A DNA stretch of 64,000 bases, taken from positions 1 to 64,000 of the forward strand of contig DATGQE010000027.1 in the NCBI GenBank assembly GCA_035304345.1, in the 5' to 3' direction. This document shows, piece after piece, positions 52,677-61,848 of the stretch. How positions within the stretch are numbered: position 1 is the first letter of the stretch; every line of letters begins with the position of its first letter. The notes under the pieces were generated by a model that was not told the origin of the DNA, did no database searches, and worked only from the letters and a program-made list of their open reading frames with translations. Source of the DNA: IDS-8 sp035304345 (lineage in GTDB: Bacteria > Pseudomonadota > Gammaproteobacteria > Steroidobacterales > Woeseiaceae). Both the position numbers and the translations under genes were made by a program.

Positions 52677-54194
52677 ATGATCTACGCTGCCGTCGTGCTG
52701 CTCTACGTGCTGCTGCTGCTCGCGGTCAGCGCCTGGAAGACCCGCTCCGTCCGCTCCTCCGACGATTTCATGGTCGCCGGCCGGCGCGTCCCGGTGTACA
52801 TGCTGGTCGCGACCCTGGTCTGCACCTGGATCGGCTCGGGCAGCCTGTTCGGCACGGCCGGGCTCACGTTCCGCACCGGCGTTTCCGAGCTGTGGTTCTC
52901 GTCCGGCGCGTGGCTCGGCATCCTCGTGGTCTACCTGATCGCCGCCAGGGTGCGCGGCATCGCGCAATACACCCTCACCGACCTGCTCGAGAAGCGCTAT
53001 AGCCGCGTGGCGAAGGTGCTCGGCACGATCACGATCATCGTCGCCTACATGGTCATCGCCGGCTACCAGTTCAAAGGCGGCGGGCGCTTCATCGGCATCC
53101 TCTCCGACGGTGCGATCTCGCCCGAGACCGGGATGATCATCGCGGCGGTGCTCATCATCGGCTTCACCGTGCTGGCGGGCATGGTCTCGATCGTGTCGAT
53201 CGACATCTTCAACGGCAGCGTCATGCTGCTCGCGATGATCCTCGCCCTGCCCTTCGCCATCGCGGCGCACGGCGGCGTGGACGCGGTGCTCACCACGATC
53301 CGGGAGGCGGAGCCGACACACCTGTCGGCGATGGGCGGCCACGACGTGCTGTGGGTGATCGGCATCGCCCTCCCGACGTTCCTGCTGCTCACGAGCGAGA
53401 GCAGCATGTACCAGAAGTTCGCGTCTGCCGACACCGCGAGGAACGCGCGGCGCGCCGTGCTGGGCATGTTCATCGGCGTGGTGCTGATCGAGACGCTGAT
53501 GATGCTGATTGCCCTGACGGGTTTCGCGATCTACGCCGACGACTCGCGCTTCTTCCTCGCCGACGGCTCCGTCAACCGCGCCATGGCGGAGGAGATCATC
53601 CTGCGCATCGGGTTCGAGCAACTGCCGGTCATCCTGGGCTGCCTGCTGCTCGCGGCGGGCGCGGCGATCATCATCTCCACGGGGAACACGTTCCTGATGG
53701 TCGCCTCTACCAACGTCACGCGCGACATCCTGCAGGGCTTCGTCGTGCGCAACGCGAGCGAGAGGCAGGTCGTGTGGCTGCAGCGCGCCTGCATCGTCTT
53801 CCTCGGCGTGCTGGCGTACCTGATGATGACCCAGTTCGAGACGATCCTGGAGATGGCGCTGGTCTCGTACACCATGATCGGCGCCTCGATCGCGCCGCCG
53901 TTGCTCGCCGCGTTCTTCTGGAAGCGGGTCACCCGCATCGCCGGCGTCGCGTCGATCGGTGCCGGGATGGTCACGGTGGTCACGATCGCGGCGTTGAACT
54001 CCGTGGCACGCGGCGCAACCGAGCCGTTCACCCTGCTCGGGTTCACGTTCCCCATCGATACGGATTACATCGCCATACCGGCGGTCCTCGTCTCGGTCTC
54101 GGCGCTGGTCGTCGTGAGCCTGCTCACGCCCCGCCCCGCGAAGGAAGACTGGCAGGAGTTCATCGCCGAGCCCGAGCCCTCCCGCCCCCTGTAG
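52677..54194 (+). CDS. Sodium:solute symporter family protein
   Basis: 505 residues, about 13 spans, LeuT-fold SSS family. DDFMVAGRRVPVYMLVATLVCTWIGSGSLFGTAG is the N-terminal sodium/substrate region. It differs from the ActP-like gene at 7901-9412 and is closer to the general solute (proline/pantothenate-like) branch. Inner membrane. Substrate not predictable; it stands alone between the GST and SDR genes. Confidence 0.87.
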   Translation: MIYAAVVLLYVLLLLAVSAWKTRSVRSSDDFMVAGRRVPVYMLVATLVCTWIGSGSLFGTAGLTFRTGVSELWFSSGAWLGILVVYLIAARVRGIAQYTLTDLLEKRYSRVAKVLGTITIIVAYMVIAGYQFKGGGRFIGILSDGAISPETGMIIAAVLIIGFTVLAGMVSIVSIDIFNGSVMLLAMILALPFAIAAHGGVDAVLTTIREAEPTHLSAMGGHDVLWVIGIALPTFLLLTSESSMYQKFASADTARNARRAVLGMFIGVVLIETLMMLIALTGFAIYADDSRFFLADGSVNRAMAEEIILRIGFEQLPVILGCLLLAAGAAIIISTGNTFLMVASTNVTRDILQGFVVRNASERQVVWLQRACIVFLGVLAYLMMTQFETILEMALVSYTMIGASIAPPLLAAFFWKRVTRIAGVASIGAGMVTVVTIAALNSVARGATEPFTLLGFTFPIDTDYIAIPAVLVSVSALVVVSLLTPRPAKEDWQEFIAEPEPSRPL

Positions 54195-54433
54195 AAGGGA
54201 GCGCTTCTCGCGTCGAGCTCGCCCGGATTCCCTGCGGGAGCGCGCGTCGCGCGACCGGCGGTGTCTTCTCGCGCCTGGCGGGCGGCGGCACTGCGCAGCG
54301 TGGCAGGGAAGCGGCGAAGGGCTACACTGTGTTAGCGCGCTGCGCGCGAGGCCGAGCCTGGACCTCGTGGCTCGCGCGTTTGATGATCGTGCACCTTTTT
54401 CTTTTAGGGCGTATTCCCGACGGGAGAGATGCG

Positions 54434-55138
54434 ATGGCGGGCAAGCCGGTTTGCGTGGTGGCGGGCGTGGGCGAAGGGAACGGGGCCGCGCTCGCGCGAG
54501 CGTTTTCGAACGAGGGGATGGCACTCGCGCTGCTCGCGCGCAGCACGGATTTCACCTCGGCGCTCGCGCGCGACCTGCCCGACGCGCGCGCCTATGCCTG
54601 CGACGTCGGCGATGCAGGATCCGTCCGCGACGCGTTTGCCGCGATCAGGAGCGAGCTCGGCGACCCGGAGACGCTTGTCTACAACGCGGGCTCGGGCGTG
54701 TGGGGTGACGTCGAGTCGATCGGGCTCGACGATTTCGAGGCCGCGTGGCGGGTGAACGCGTACGGCGCGCTGGCCGCGAGCCGCGAAGTCATTCCCGCCA
54801 TGAAGGCCGCCGGCCGGGGCAACATCATCTTCATCGGTGCGACCGCGTCGCGCCGCGGCGCCCCGCGCACCGCGGCGTTCGCGCCCGCCAAGGCAGCGCA
54901 GCGCAGCCTGGCCGAGTCCATGGCACGCAGCCTGTGGCCGCTCGGCATCCACGTATCGCTCATCGTCATCGACGCCGTCGTCGACCTGCCGCGCACCCGC
55001 CGCAGCATGCCGGACAAGCCCGACGAGTTCTTCCTGAAGCCGGAGGACATGGCGGCGAGCGCCGTCTGGCTCGCGCGGCAACCGCGCTCCGCCTGGACCT
55101 TCGAGATCGACGTCCGGCCGTTCGGCGAGAAGTGGTGA
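54434..55138 (+). CDS. SDR-family protein with catalytic Tyr replaced by Phe
   Basis: 234 residues with the NAD(P) motif GVGEGNGAALARAF (11-24), NAG (84-86) and the fold's later GNIIFIGATASRR. The active-site YxxxK of classical SDRs reads F149-A-P-A-K153, so the proton-donating Tyr is Phe while the Lys is kept. Comparable Phe variants occur in a group of dehydrogenase-like proteins. The reaction is unknown, and either a changed chemistry or a non-enzymatic role is possible. GAGAG precedes the ATG at 54434; the preceding 240 bases hold no gene. Confidence 0.85.
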   Translation: MAGKPVCVVAGVGEGNGAALARAFSNEGMALALLARSTDFTSALARDLPDARAYACDVGDAGSVRDAFAAIRSELGDPETLVYNAGSGVWGDVESIGLDDFEAAWRVNAYGALAASREVIPAMKAAGRGNIIFIGATASRRGAPRTAAFAPAKAAQRSLAESMARSLWPLGIHVSLIVIDAVVDLPRTRRSMPDKPDEFFLKPEDMAASAVWLARQPRSAWTFEIDVRPFGEKW

Positions 55139-55249
55139 GGCCCCGGGCGCCCCGGGTCCGCCGCGTCTGGACGCACCCGGCCGATTCGCCTACAGTGAGC
55201 CCCCTCGCCGCACGGCACACGGGATTGTGCCGGGTCTCGGGCACGCGGA

Positions 55250-58021
55250 ATGGACGACGATCACCACGAATCGACCTCCGGCGCCAACCTCGCTGCCATC
55301 GTCGAGTCCTCCGATGATGCGATCATCTCGAAGGACTTGAACGGCATCATACGATCGTGCAATCCCGCAACTGAACGCATCTTCGGCTACCGGCCCGACG
55401 AGCTGATCGGCCAACCGGTTCGGCTACTGATTCCACCCGACCGGCAGGCGGAGGAAGACGGGATCATCGCGCGCATCCGGCGCGGCGAGCGCGTCAGGCA
55501 CTTCGAGACGGTGCGGGTCACCAAGGATCGCCGGCTGATCGACATCTCGCTCACGATCTCGCCCGTCATCGGTCCGGCGGGCGAGATCATCGGCGCTTCC
55601 AAGATCGCGCGCGACATCACCGAGCGTAAGCGTGCGCGAGAACAGCAAGCGTACCTGGCCGCCATCATTTCGTCGTCGGCCGACGCGATCATCTCGAAGA
55701 ACCTGAACGGCGTCATCACCTCGTGCAACGAGGGCTGTCACCGCATCTTCGGCTATACGAGCGAAGAGCTCGTCGGACGCCCGATCCACCGCCTGATTCC
55801 GCCCGAGCGGTACTCGGAGGAGGAGATGATCCTCGAGAAAATCCGCAGGGGTGGCCGGATCGAGAATCTGGAGACGGTGCGCGTCGCGAAGGATGGCCGC
55901 AGGATCGAGGTGTCGCTGTCCGCCTCGCCCATCCTCGACGACGCCGGCAACGTCATCGGCGTCGCGAAGGTGGTCCGCGACATCACGGAGCAGAAGCGCC
56001 TCGCCCGCGAGCTCGCCGCGCAGAAGGAGTACTTCCGCGTCACGCTCGCCAGCATCGGCGACGGCGTGATCGCGACCGACCGGGACGGCCGGGTTTCGTT
56101 CCTGAACGCCGCCGCCGAAGCCATGACCGGGTGGAGTGCGGACGAGGCGCTGGGCCGGCCGCTGACGGAGGTGTTCCGCATTGTCCACGAAAAGACCCGC
56201 CGCCCGGTCGAGAACCCGGTGCACGTGGTGATGCGCACGGGCAACGTCGTCGGCCTCGCCAACCACACCGTGCTGCTCCGGCGCGACGGCACCGAGATCC
56301 CGATCGCCGACAGCGGCGCCCCGATTCGCACCGGGAACGGGGACGAGCCGGTCGGGGCCGTGCTGGTGTTCCGCGACGTGACCGAAGAGCGGCGCGCCGA
56401 AGAGGCGATTGCCGAGCAGCGCGAATGGTTCAAGACCACCCTCGAGAGCATCGGCGACGCGGTGATCGCGACCGACGTGCAGGGCCGGGTCGTGTTCATG
56501 AACCCGGTTGCGGAGCACCTGACGGGATGGAAGCTGGAGCAGGCGCGGGGCAAGCCCTGCCAGGAGGTGTTCCGCATCGTCAACGAGAACTCGCGGCGCA
56601 CCGTCGAAAGCCCCGTCTCGCGGGTGCTCGCGGAAGGCGTGATCGTCGGCCTCGCGAACCACACGACGCTGATCTCGCTGGACGGCGCCGAACACCACAT
56701 CGACGACAGCGGCGCGCCCATCCGCAACCGTGACGGCCGCATCGTGGGCGTCGTCCTCGTGTTTCGCGACATCGGCGAAAGGCGCAGGCTGGAGCTGGAG
56801 CGGCGCGATACGGCGGCGGAGCGCGAGCGCCTGCTCAACGCCGAGCGCACGGCGCGGGCCGAGGCCGAGCGCGCGAACCGGGTCAAGGACGAGTTCGTGG
56901 CGATGGTCTCGCACGAGCTGCGCACGCCGCTGAACGCCATCCTCGGCTGGACGCAGCTCATGATGCAGGCCCAGGCGGACCAGGACGTCATCGCCCGCGG
57001 GCTCGACGTCATTTCCCGCAACACCCGGCTGCAGGCGCAGCTCGTGTCGGACCTGCTCGACGTCAGCCGCATCGCCTCCGGCAAGCTGCGCCTCTCGATC
57101 GAGAAGGTGGACCTCGCCTCGCTGGTGCGCGAGGTGATGGAGACGGTGCAGCAGGCGGCGAACGAGAAAAGCATTCACCTGCATTTCGACGGCGACGTGG
57201 CGTCGCTGCCGATTGCCGGCGACCCGGCACGCCTGCAGCAGATCACCTGGAACCTGTTGTGGAACGCGATCAAGTTCACGCCGGAGGGCGGGAGCATCGT
57301 CGTCACCGTGCGGCGCTGCGGCGGCAACGCGGAGCTCCAGGTGACGGACACGGGCGCGGGCATTCACCCGGAAGTCCTGCCGCACATATTCGAGCGCTTC
57401 AGCCAGGCCAACCGCTCCACGACGCGAGGCATCGGCGGTCTCGGGCTCGGCCTCTCGATCGCGAAGCACCTCGCGGAGCTGCACGGCGGGTCCATCCGCG
57501 CGGACAGCCCGGGAGAGGGCCTGGGCTCGACGTTCACGGTCGTGCTGCCGTCCGGGCTGCCCGCCGAGAGCGAGGTCGCGGCGCCGGAGGACGCCGGCCG
57601 GAGGCCGCGCACCGCCGCGTCCGACCGCTTCCAGGGCCTGACGCTGCTCGTGGTCGAGGACGAGACGGACACCCTCGATTTCCTGGCCCGCTTCCTGGCC
57701 GGCCAGGGCGCCCGCGTGCTGACCGCGCGCACCGCCGCGGAGGGACTCGCCCGCCTGGCCGATTCCGGGGCCGACGTGCTCATCAGCGACATCGGCCTGC
57801 CCGACCTCGACGGCTACGAGCTGCTGCAAAGGGTGCGGCAGGCGGAAGGCACGAGCAGCGGCATCCCCGCGATCGCACTCACGGCGTATGCGCGCGCCGA
57901 GGATCGTGCGCGCGCCTTCCGCTCCGGGTACCAGGCGCACCTCGCCAAGCCGATCGAAGCGGCGGATCTCGTCGCGGCCATCTCGCGTATCGTGCAGCTC
58001 GCCGACGACGAAGGCCCGTAG
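55250..58021 (+). CDS. Hybrid sensor histidine kinase with four PAS domains
   Basis: 923 residues, no membrane span, so cytosolic. PAS1 (about 12-130) and PAS2 (138-255) are close copies (AIISKDLNGIIRSCN / AIISKNLNGVITSCN). PAS3 (262-385) and PAS4 (390-512) are another pair (SIGDGVIATD / SIGDAVIATD, then GLANHT). Then a coiled coil, HisKA with phosphoacceptor His555 in MVSHELRTPLNAILGW, HATPase (LWNAIKFTPEGG, GLGLSIAKHLAELHGG) and a receiver with Asp847 in ISDIGLPDLDG. It autophosphorylates in response to an unknown intracellular signal. No separate response regulator is adjacent, so the output partner is elsewhere. Confidence 0.93.
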   Translation: MDDDHHESTSGANLAAIVESSDDAIISKDLNGIIRSCNPATERIFGYRPDELIGQPVRLLIPPDRQAEEDGIIARIRRGERVRHFETVRVTKDRRLIDISLTISPVIGPAGEIIGASKIARDITERKRAREQQAYLAAIISSSADAIISKNLNGVITSCNEGCHRIFGYTSEELVGRPIHRLIPPERYSEEEMILEKIRRGGRIENLETVRVAKDGRRIEVSLSASPILDDAGNVIGVAKVVRDITEQKRLARELAAQKEYFRVTLASIGDGVIATDRDGRVSFLNAAAEAMTGWSADEALGRPLTEVFRIVHEKTRRPVENPVHVVMRTGNVVGLANHTVLLRRDGTEIPIADSGAPIRTGNGDEPVGAVLVFRDVTEERRAEEAIAEQREWFKTTLESIGDAVIATDVQGRVVFMNPVAEHLTGWKLEQARGKPCQEVFRIVNENSRRTVESPVSRVLAEGVIVGLANHTTLISLDGAEHHIDDSGAPIRNRDGRIVGVVLVFRDIGERRRLELERRDTAAERERLLNAERTARAEAERANRVKDEFVAMVSHELRTPLNAILGWTQLMMQAQADQDVIARGLDVISRNTRLQAQLVSDLLDVSRIASGKLRLSIEKVDLASLVREVMETVQQAANEKSIHLHFDGDVASLPIAGDPARLQQITWNLLWNAIKFTPEGGSIVVTVRRCGGNAELQVTDTGAGIHPEVLPHIFERFSQANRSTTRGIGGLGLGLSIAKHLAELHGGSIRADSPGEGLGSTFTVVLPSGLPAESEVAAPEDAGRRPRTAASDRFQGLTLLVVEDETDTLDFLARFLAGQGARVLTARTAAEGLARLADSGADVLISDIGLPDLDGYELLQRVRQAEGTSSGIPAIALTAYARAEDRARAFRSGYQAHLAKPIEAADLVAAISRIVQLADDEGP

Positions 58022-58075
58022 GCGCGTACGCCACCCTGGCGTCGGCGGTGGCGCACCGTGCGCGCCCCGCGCGAA

Positions 58076-58447
58076 TCAGAAGATCGCGGCCTCGTACCCG
58101 GTGACGTCGAAGTGCTCGCGCACCAGCGCCACGGCGCGATCCTCGTCGAAGTCGCCGCAGGTATACAGGATGGTAGACAGGAACTTCGGATTCACCCACA
58201 CGGCGATGTAGATGCCCGAGTCGATCAGCGGCACGAAGCCGTCGTAGCCCTCGTTGACCGCCTTCCCCTGCCCGCTCGTCCGGTGGATGATCGGGTCGCC
58301 GTAGGTGCGCAGCCCGAGCCCACGGGTCACGTGCGCGAAGTAGTCGCGCAGCGTCGTTTCCGTCACCTCGATGCGGAAATAGCCCTCGACCAGCAGCCGC
58401 TTGCGGAAAATGTCCGGCGCGATGCCGGTCAGCGCCTGCCGGTTCAT
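58076..58447 (-). CDS. Diverged S-adenosylmethionine-decarboxylase-like protein
   Basis: 123 residues. FRKRLLVEGYFRIEV...GFVPLIDSGIYIAVWVNPKF...STILYTCGDFDEDRAVALVREHF fits the prokaryotic AdoMetDC chain without gaps. Ser77 matches the Ser that becomes the pyruvoyl group (Ser63 of the Thermotoga enzyme) and Cys97 matches the catalytic Cys (Cys83), both with exact 20-residue spacing. The processing His (Thermotoga His68) is Ala82 and the Glu before the Ser is Asp. Self-cleavage and AdoMet use are doubtful; other amino-acid decarboxylase or regulatory roles are possible. The start at 58447 follows homology; longer starts up to 58672 exist. Confidence 0.7.
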   Translation of the reverse strand: MNRQALTGIAPDIFRKRLLVEGYFRIEVTETTLRDYFAHVTRGLGLRTYGDPIIHRTSGQGKAVNEGYDGFVPLIDSGIYIAVWVNPKFLSTILYTCGDFDEDRAVALVREHFDVTGYEAAIF

Positions 58448-58581
58448 CGGTGCGGTACCTGCCGCGGCGGCGAACGCCGCGCACCGGGGACGGACCGGTG
58501 CGCCCCGCGGGGCAGGAGCGCGTGACGATCGGGATCGAAAGCCGGCATGGGACCCTCCGGGGCACGCCATCGACACGGTAC

Positions 58582-58609
58582 AGCCTAGCCCCGGCGCGTA
58601 ACCTGTCAA
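58582..58609 (-). promoter_or_regulatory. Sigma70 promoter before the AdoMetDC-like gene
   Basis: Minus-strand TTGACA (58609-58604) and TAGGCT (58587-58582) with a 16-base spacer. This predicts a leader of about 125 bases before the ATG at 58447, unusually long for this window, or a start codon nearer the promoter. Confidence 0.5.
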
Positions 58610-58692
58610 GTAATGTTTGATGGTTACCGGCGCGGTTCCGGCGCCGGCCCCTGTAGAATCCCCGCCCAACACCGACCCGGAAGTTTTCTCGC

Positions 58693-59946
58693 TTGGACAG
58701 ACCCTTGTTGCTGCGCCTGGCGGTCGCGTTGGGCGTCGGGCTGATCGTCGGCCTCGAGCGCGGCTGGAAAAGCCGGCTGGAGGCGAGCGGCCAGCGCACC
58801 GCGGGCTTGAGGACCTTTACCCTCGCCGGCCTGTTCGGCGGCGTGCTCGCGGCGCTCGCCGGGACCAACCCGATCCTGCTCGCCGCCGGGCTGCTGGTCG
58901 TCGGCGGCTTCGTCGTCGTCGTTTACCTCGTCACCGTGCGGGGCACGCAGGATCTCGGCATGACGACCGAGCTCGCGCTGCTCACCACGTTCGCGCTGGG
59001 CGCGCTCGCGGTGCTCGGCTGGCCGTTCGAGGCCGTCGCGGTCGCCGTCCTGATGGCGCTCGTCCTCAACCTCAAGACGGAAGCCCACCGGCTGGTGCAC
59101 GGGCTCGACCGCAACGAGCTGATGGCGACGCTGCAGCTCCTGTTGATCGCGGTCGTGCTGGTGCCGTTGCTGCCCAACCGGCCGATGGGCCCGTGGGACG
59201 CCGTCATTCCGCGCACAATCGGCATGCTGGTGCTGCTGATCGCGGGGCTGTCGTACGTCGGCTACTTCGCCGTCCGCGTGTTCGGCTCGCGCCTGGGCGT
59301 GCTGCTCACCGCGCTGTTCGGCGGCCTGAGCTCGTCGACGGCGGTCACGGTCGCCTACGCGCGCCGTTCGCTGACCGTGACCACGCACGCGCGCCTGTAC
59401 GGCGCCGGCATCGCGCTCGCCGCGACCATGATGACGCCGCGGGTCGCCCTCGAGGTCGGGATCGTCAACGGCGCGCTGTTGCCGGGCATCCTCCCGACGC
59501 TGCTCGTGCTCGCATTCGTGCCGCTCGCGGCCGTTCTCTGGATCAACCTTCGCGGGCACTTCTCGGACGTGGAGCACGACGTGGCGCTCGGGAACCCGCT
59601 CCAGCTCCGCGCGGCGATCACGTTCGGCGTGCTGCTCTCCGTGCTGTTCATCGCGGGCGAGGTGCTGAAGCGCAACTTCGGCGACGCCGGCATCTACTCG
59701 ATGTCGGCACTCGCCGGGCTGATCGACGTCGACGCGATCTCCCTGTCGCTCGCGAAAGCCGCGACCGGCGATCTCGAGCACGTCGCCGCCCAACGCGGCA
59801 TCGTGATCGCCCTGCTCGTCAACACGGCGTCGAAGGCGCTGCTCGCGGCGGCGCTCGGCGGCGCGCCCATCGCGCGGACCGCCACCGCCGCGCTCGGGAG
59901 CGCGCTCGTCGCCGGCGCGATCGTGGCCGCGCTGACCCTGCACTGA
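58693..59946 (+). CDS. MgtC/SapB-DUF4010 family membrane protein
   Basis: 417 residues from a TTG with GGAAG upstream. About a dozen spans. The N-terminal LALGVGLIVGLERGWKSR...GLRTFTLAGLFGGVLAAL is the MgtC-like domain, and GGLSSSTAVTVAYARRS lies in the DUF4010 domain. Inner-membrane protein; MgtC proteins relate to magnesium stress and virulence, while DUF4010 function is unknown. It is divergent from the AdoMetDC-like gene. Confidence 0.85.
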   Translation: MDRPLLLRLAVALGVGLIVGLERGWKSRLEASGQRTAGLRTFTLAGLFGGVLAALAGTNPILLAAGLLVVGGFVVVVYLVTVRGTQDLGMTTELALLTTFALGALAVLGWPFEAVAVAVLMALVLNLKTEAHRLVHGLDRNELMATLQLLLIAVVLVPLLPNRPMGPWDAVIPRTIGMLVLLIAGLSYVGYFAVRVFGSRLGVLLTALFGGLSSSTAVTVAYARRSLTVTTHARLYGAGIALAATMMTPRVALEVGIVNGALLPGILPTLLVLAFVPLAAVLWINLRGHFSDVEHDVALGNPLQLRAAITFGVLLSVLFIAGEVLKRNFGDAGIYSMSALAGLIDVDAISLSLAKAATGDLEHVAAQRGIVIALLVNTASKALLAAALGGAPIARTATAALGSALVAGAIVAALTLH

Positions 59947-59982
59947 GCCCCGGAACCGGCGCGCACGAGCGGTGCCGCGGCT

Positions 59983-61152
59983 TCATTCGCCGGAAACGGT
60001 GACGGTGCGCCCGTGCCGCGGCCCGCGGCGCCGGGCGAGCAGCGGCCGCACCAGCCGCCGCCAGGCGAGCGCGAGGCCGGTCCAGACCATGACGATGCTC
60101 GTCGCGGACACCACCCCGGCGACGGTCTGGCCGGGGAACCCGAACACCTCGCCCGTGTGCAGGAAACGGAGTATCGACCGGGCGCGCCGGCCCGGCGTGC
60201 CCGTGAAACGCTCGTTCGCCAGCACCTCGCCCGTCCGGGCGTCGAGGGTGAGCTCGTGCCGCTTCTGCGGCTGGCCTCCCGTGCCGCGATCGACGGTCAC
60301 GCGCATTGTCCCGCCGGCGGGCGGCGGCAGCTCCAGCGTCAGGCGCCGCCATCCCGGCACCGCCGCCGCGGCGCGCGCGGCGAGCACGTCAAGCGGGAGG
60401 GCGCCCTCACCGCGTACCGGCGGCTGCGTCGCTCGCGCCGTGCCGGGCGCGGGCTGCCGGGCGGGCGGCGCCTCGCCGAACGCCCGGTACACGGCCGTGT
60501 TCGCCCATTCGTAGTGGAACACTGTCGCGCTCGCCACGATGGCGGCGAGCGGCACCGCGCTCCAGATGCCGAACACGTGGTGCCAGTTGTAGTCCCGCGC
60601 CTTGCCGCCGCGCGCTTTCGGGTTGAACCAGAAGCGCACGCGCAAGGCCGCGCGGCCGAACGCGGGCGGAAGCCACAGCCAGGCGCCGCTCAGCACGAGG
60701 AACAGGAAAGCCAGGTTGCACGCGTTCGTCACGGCGCGGGCGGCGTCGCGACCCTCGCCCTCGACGTTGAACCACCGGTGCCAGCCGCGCACGGCGTCGA
60801 AGAAGGCGTGCAGGCCGCCTTCCCCGTCGCCGAGTATCGCGCCGGTATAGGGATCGAGCAGGCGTGCGTTGCCGCGCCCGGCCGAGAGGACGGCCGGCAT
60901 GCGCGGATCGGCGGCCAGGGTCAGTGACGAAGGCTCGAACGCCGGCTCCTGGTGCCGTGCCGCCTCGAGCAGCGCCCCCGCCGGGAGGCGCGGTGCATCG
61001 TCCTCCGGCGCGCCGACCGCGCGGCGTTCCGCCCAATCGAGCATCTGCCGCTCGTAGGTGAGCAGCACGCCCGTGACCGACATCATGAGGATGACGAGGC
61101 CCGCGACGACGCCGCAGGCCAGGTGCGTCCAGAAGATCGCCTTCCGGAACAC
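59983..61152 (-). CDS. PepSY-associated membrane protein (PiuB-like ferric reductase)
   Basis: 389 residues from GTG 61152, two bases after the PiuC stop. Four hydrophobic spans (IFWTHLACGVVAGLVILMMSVTGVLL near the start, LAFLFLVLSGAWLWLP, FGIWSAVPLAAIVASATVFHY, and TVAGVVSATSIVMVWTGLALAW near the C-terminus) with a periplasmic PepSY-type region and paired heme-ligand His candidates. Such proteins reduce ferric siderophore iron in the periplasm. Last gene of the iron operon. Confidence 0.87.
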   Translation of the reverse strand: MFRKAIFWTHLACGVVAGLVILMMSVTGVLLTYERQMLDWAERRAVGAPEDDAPRLPAGALLEAARHQEPAFEPSSLTLAADPRMPAVLSAGRGNARLLDPYTGAILGDGEGGLHAFFDAVRGWHRWFNVEGEGRDAARAVTNACNLAFLFLVLSGAWLWLPPAFGRAALRVRFWFNPKARGGKARDYNWHHVFGIWSAVPLAAIVASATVFHYEWANTAVYRAFGEAPPARQPAPGTARATQPPVRGEGALPLDVLAARAAAAVPGWRRLTLELPPPAGGTMRVTVDRGTGGQPQKRHELTLDARTGEVLANERFTGTPGRRARSILRFLHTGEVFGFPGQTVAGVVSATSIVMVWTGLALAWRRLVRPLLARRRGPRHGRTVTVSGE

Positions 61153-61154
61153 GC

Positions 61155-61835
61155 TCAGGCGGTGGCCCAGCGCCGCAGCAGGTTGTGGTAGACGCCCGTG
61201 AGCGCGAGCACCTGCTCGTTGTCGCCGAGCCGGCGGCGCAGGGCGACGATCGCCATGTCCAGGTCGAACAGCAGGGCGCGCTGCGCGTCCTCGCGCACCA
61301 GGCTCTGGATCCAGAAGAACGAGGCGAAACGGGCGCCACGCGTCACGGGCAGCACGCGATGCAGGCTCGTGCCCGGGTAGAGGACGAGATGGCCCGCCGC
61401 GAGCTTGACCTTGTGCGGGCCGTAGGTGTCGTCGATGACGAGCTCGCCGCCCTCATACTCGTCCGGCTCGCTCAGGAACAACGTGGCCGAGACGTCGGTT
61501 CGGATGCGGTGCCCGGTGCCGGGCACCGCCCGGATCGCGTTGTCGACATGCGCACCGAAAGTCTGGCCCTCGCGGTAGCAGTTGAAGAGCGGCGGATAGA
61601 CCTGCGCCGGCAGCGCCGCGGCGTTGAACAGCAGGCTCGCATCCAGCGCGTCCAGCACCTCGAAGCCGAGCTCGCGGGCGACCGGCGAATCCTGCGGGAG
61701 CTGCAGGTTGTGCTTCACCTGCACCGACTGGAAGCCGGCGGTGACGCTGCCGTCGACCCATTCGGCCGCTTCCAGCTTCTCGCGGAAGGCCCTCACCTGC
61801 TCCGGCGTGAGCACCTCCGGGACGTGCAGCAGCAT
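61155..61835 (-). CDS. piuC: Fe(II)/2-oxoglutarate dioxygenase, PiuC/PKHD type
   Basis: 226 residues. MLLHVPEVLTPEQVRAFREKL at the start, the metal triad H-x-D in FGAHVDNAIR and H in SLHRVLPVTRG, with the Arg that binds 2-oxoglutarate (GAR). This is the PKHD-hydroxylase (YbiX/PiuC) family always found with siderophore receptors. It lies 13 bases after the receptor stop and 2 bases before the PepSY gene, so the three form one operon under presumable Fur control; no Fur box can be checked because the promoter is outside the window. Confidence 0.92.
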   Translation of the reverse strand: MLLHVPEVLTPEQVRAFREKLEAAEWVDGSVTAGFQSVQVKHNLQLPQDSPVARELGFEVLDALDASLLFNAAALPAQVYPPLFNCYREGQTFGAHVDNAIRAVPGTGHRIRTDVSATLFLSEPDEYEGGELVIDDTYGPHKVKLAAGHLVLYPGTSLHRVLPVTRGARFASFFWIQSLVREDAQRALLFDLDMAIVALRRRLGDNEQVLALTGVYHNLLRRWATA

Positions 61836-61848
61836 CGGCCGCCCCGCC

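Noticed and set aside
52635..54524. Minus-strand open frame of about 630 codons opposite the sodium:solute symporter
   Set aside because: His/Asp/Arg-rich low-complexity antisense reading; the plus strand encodes a normal 13-span symporter.
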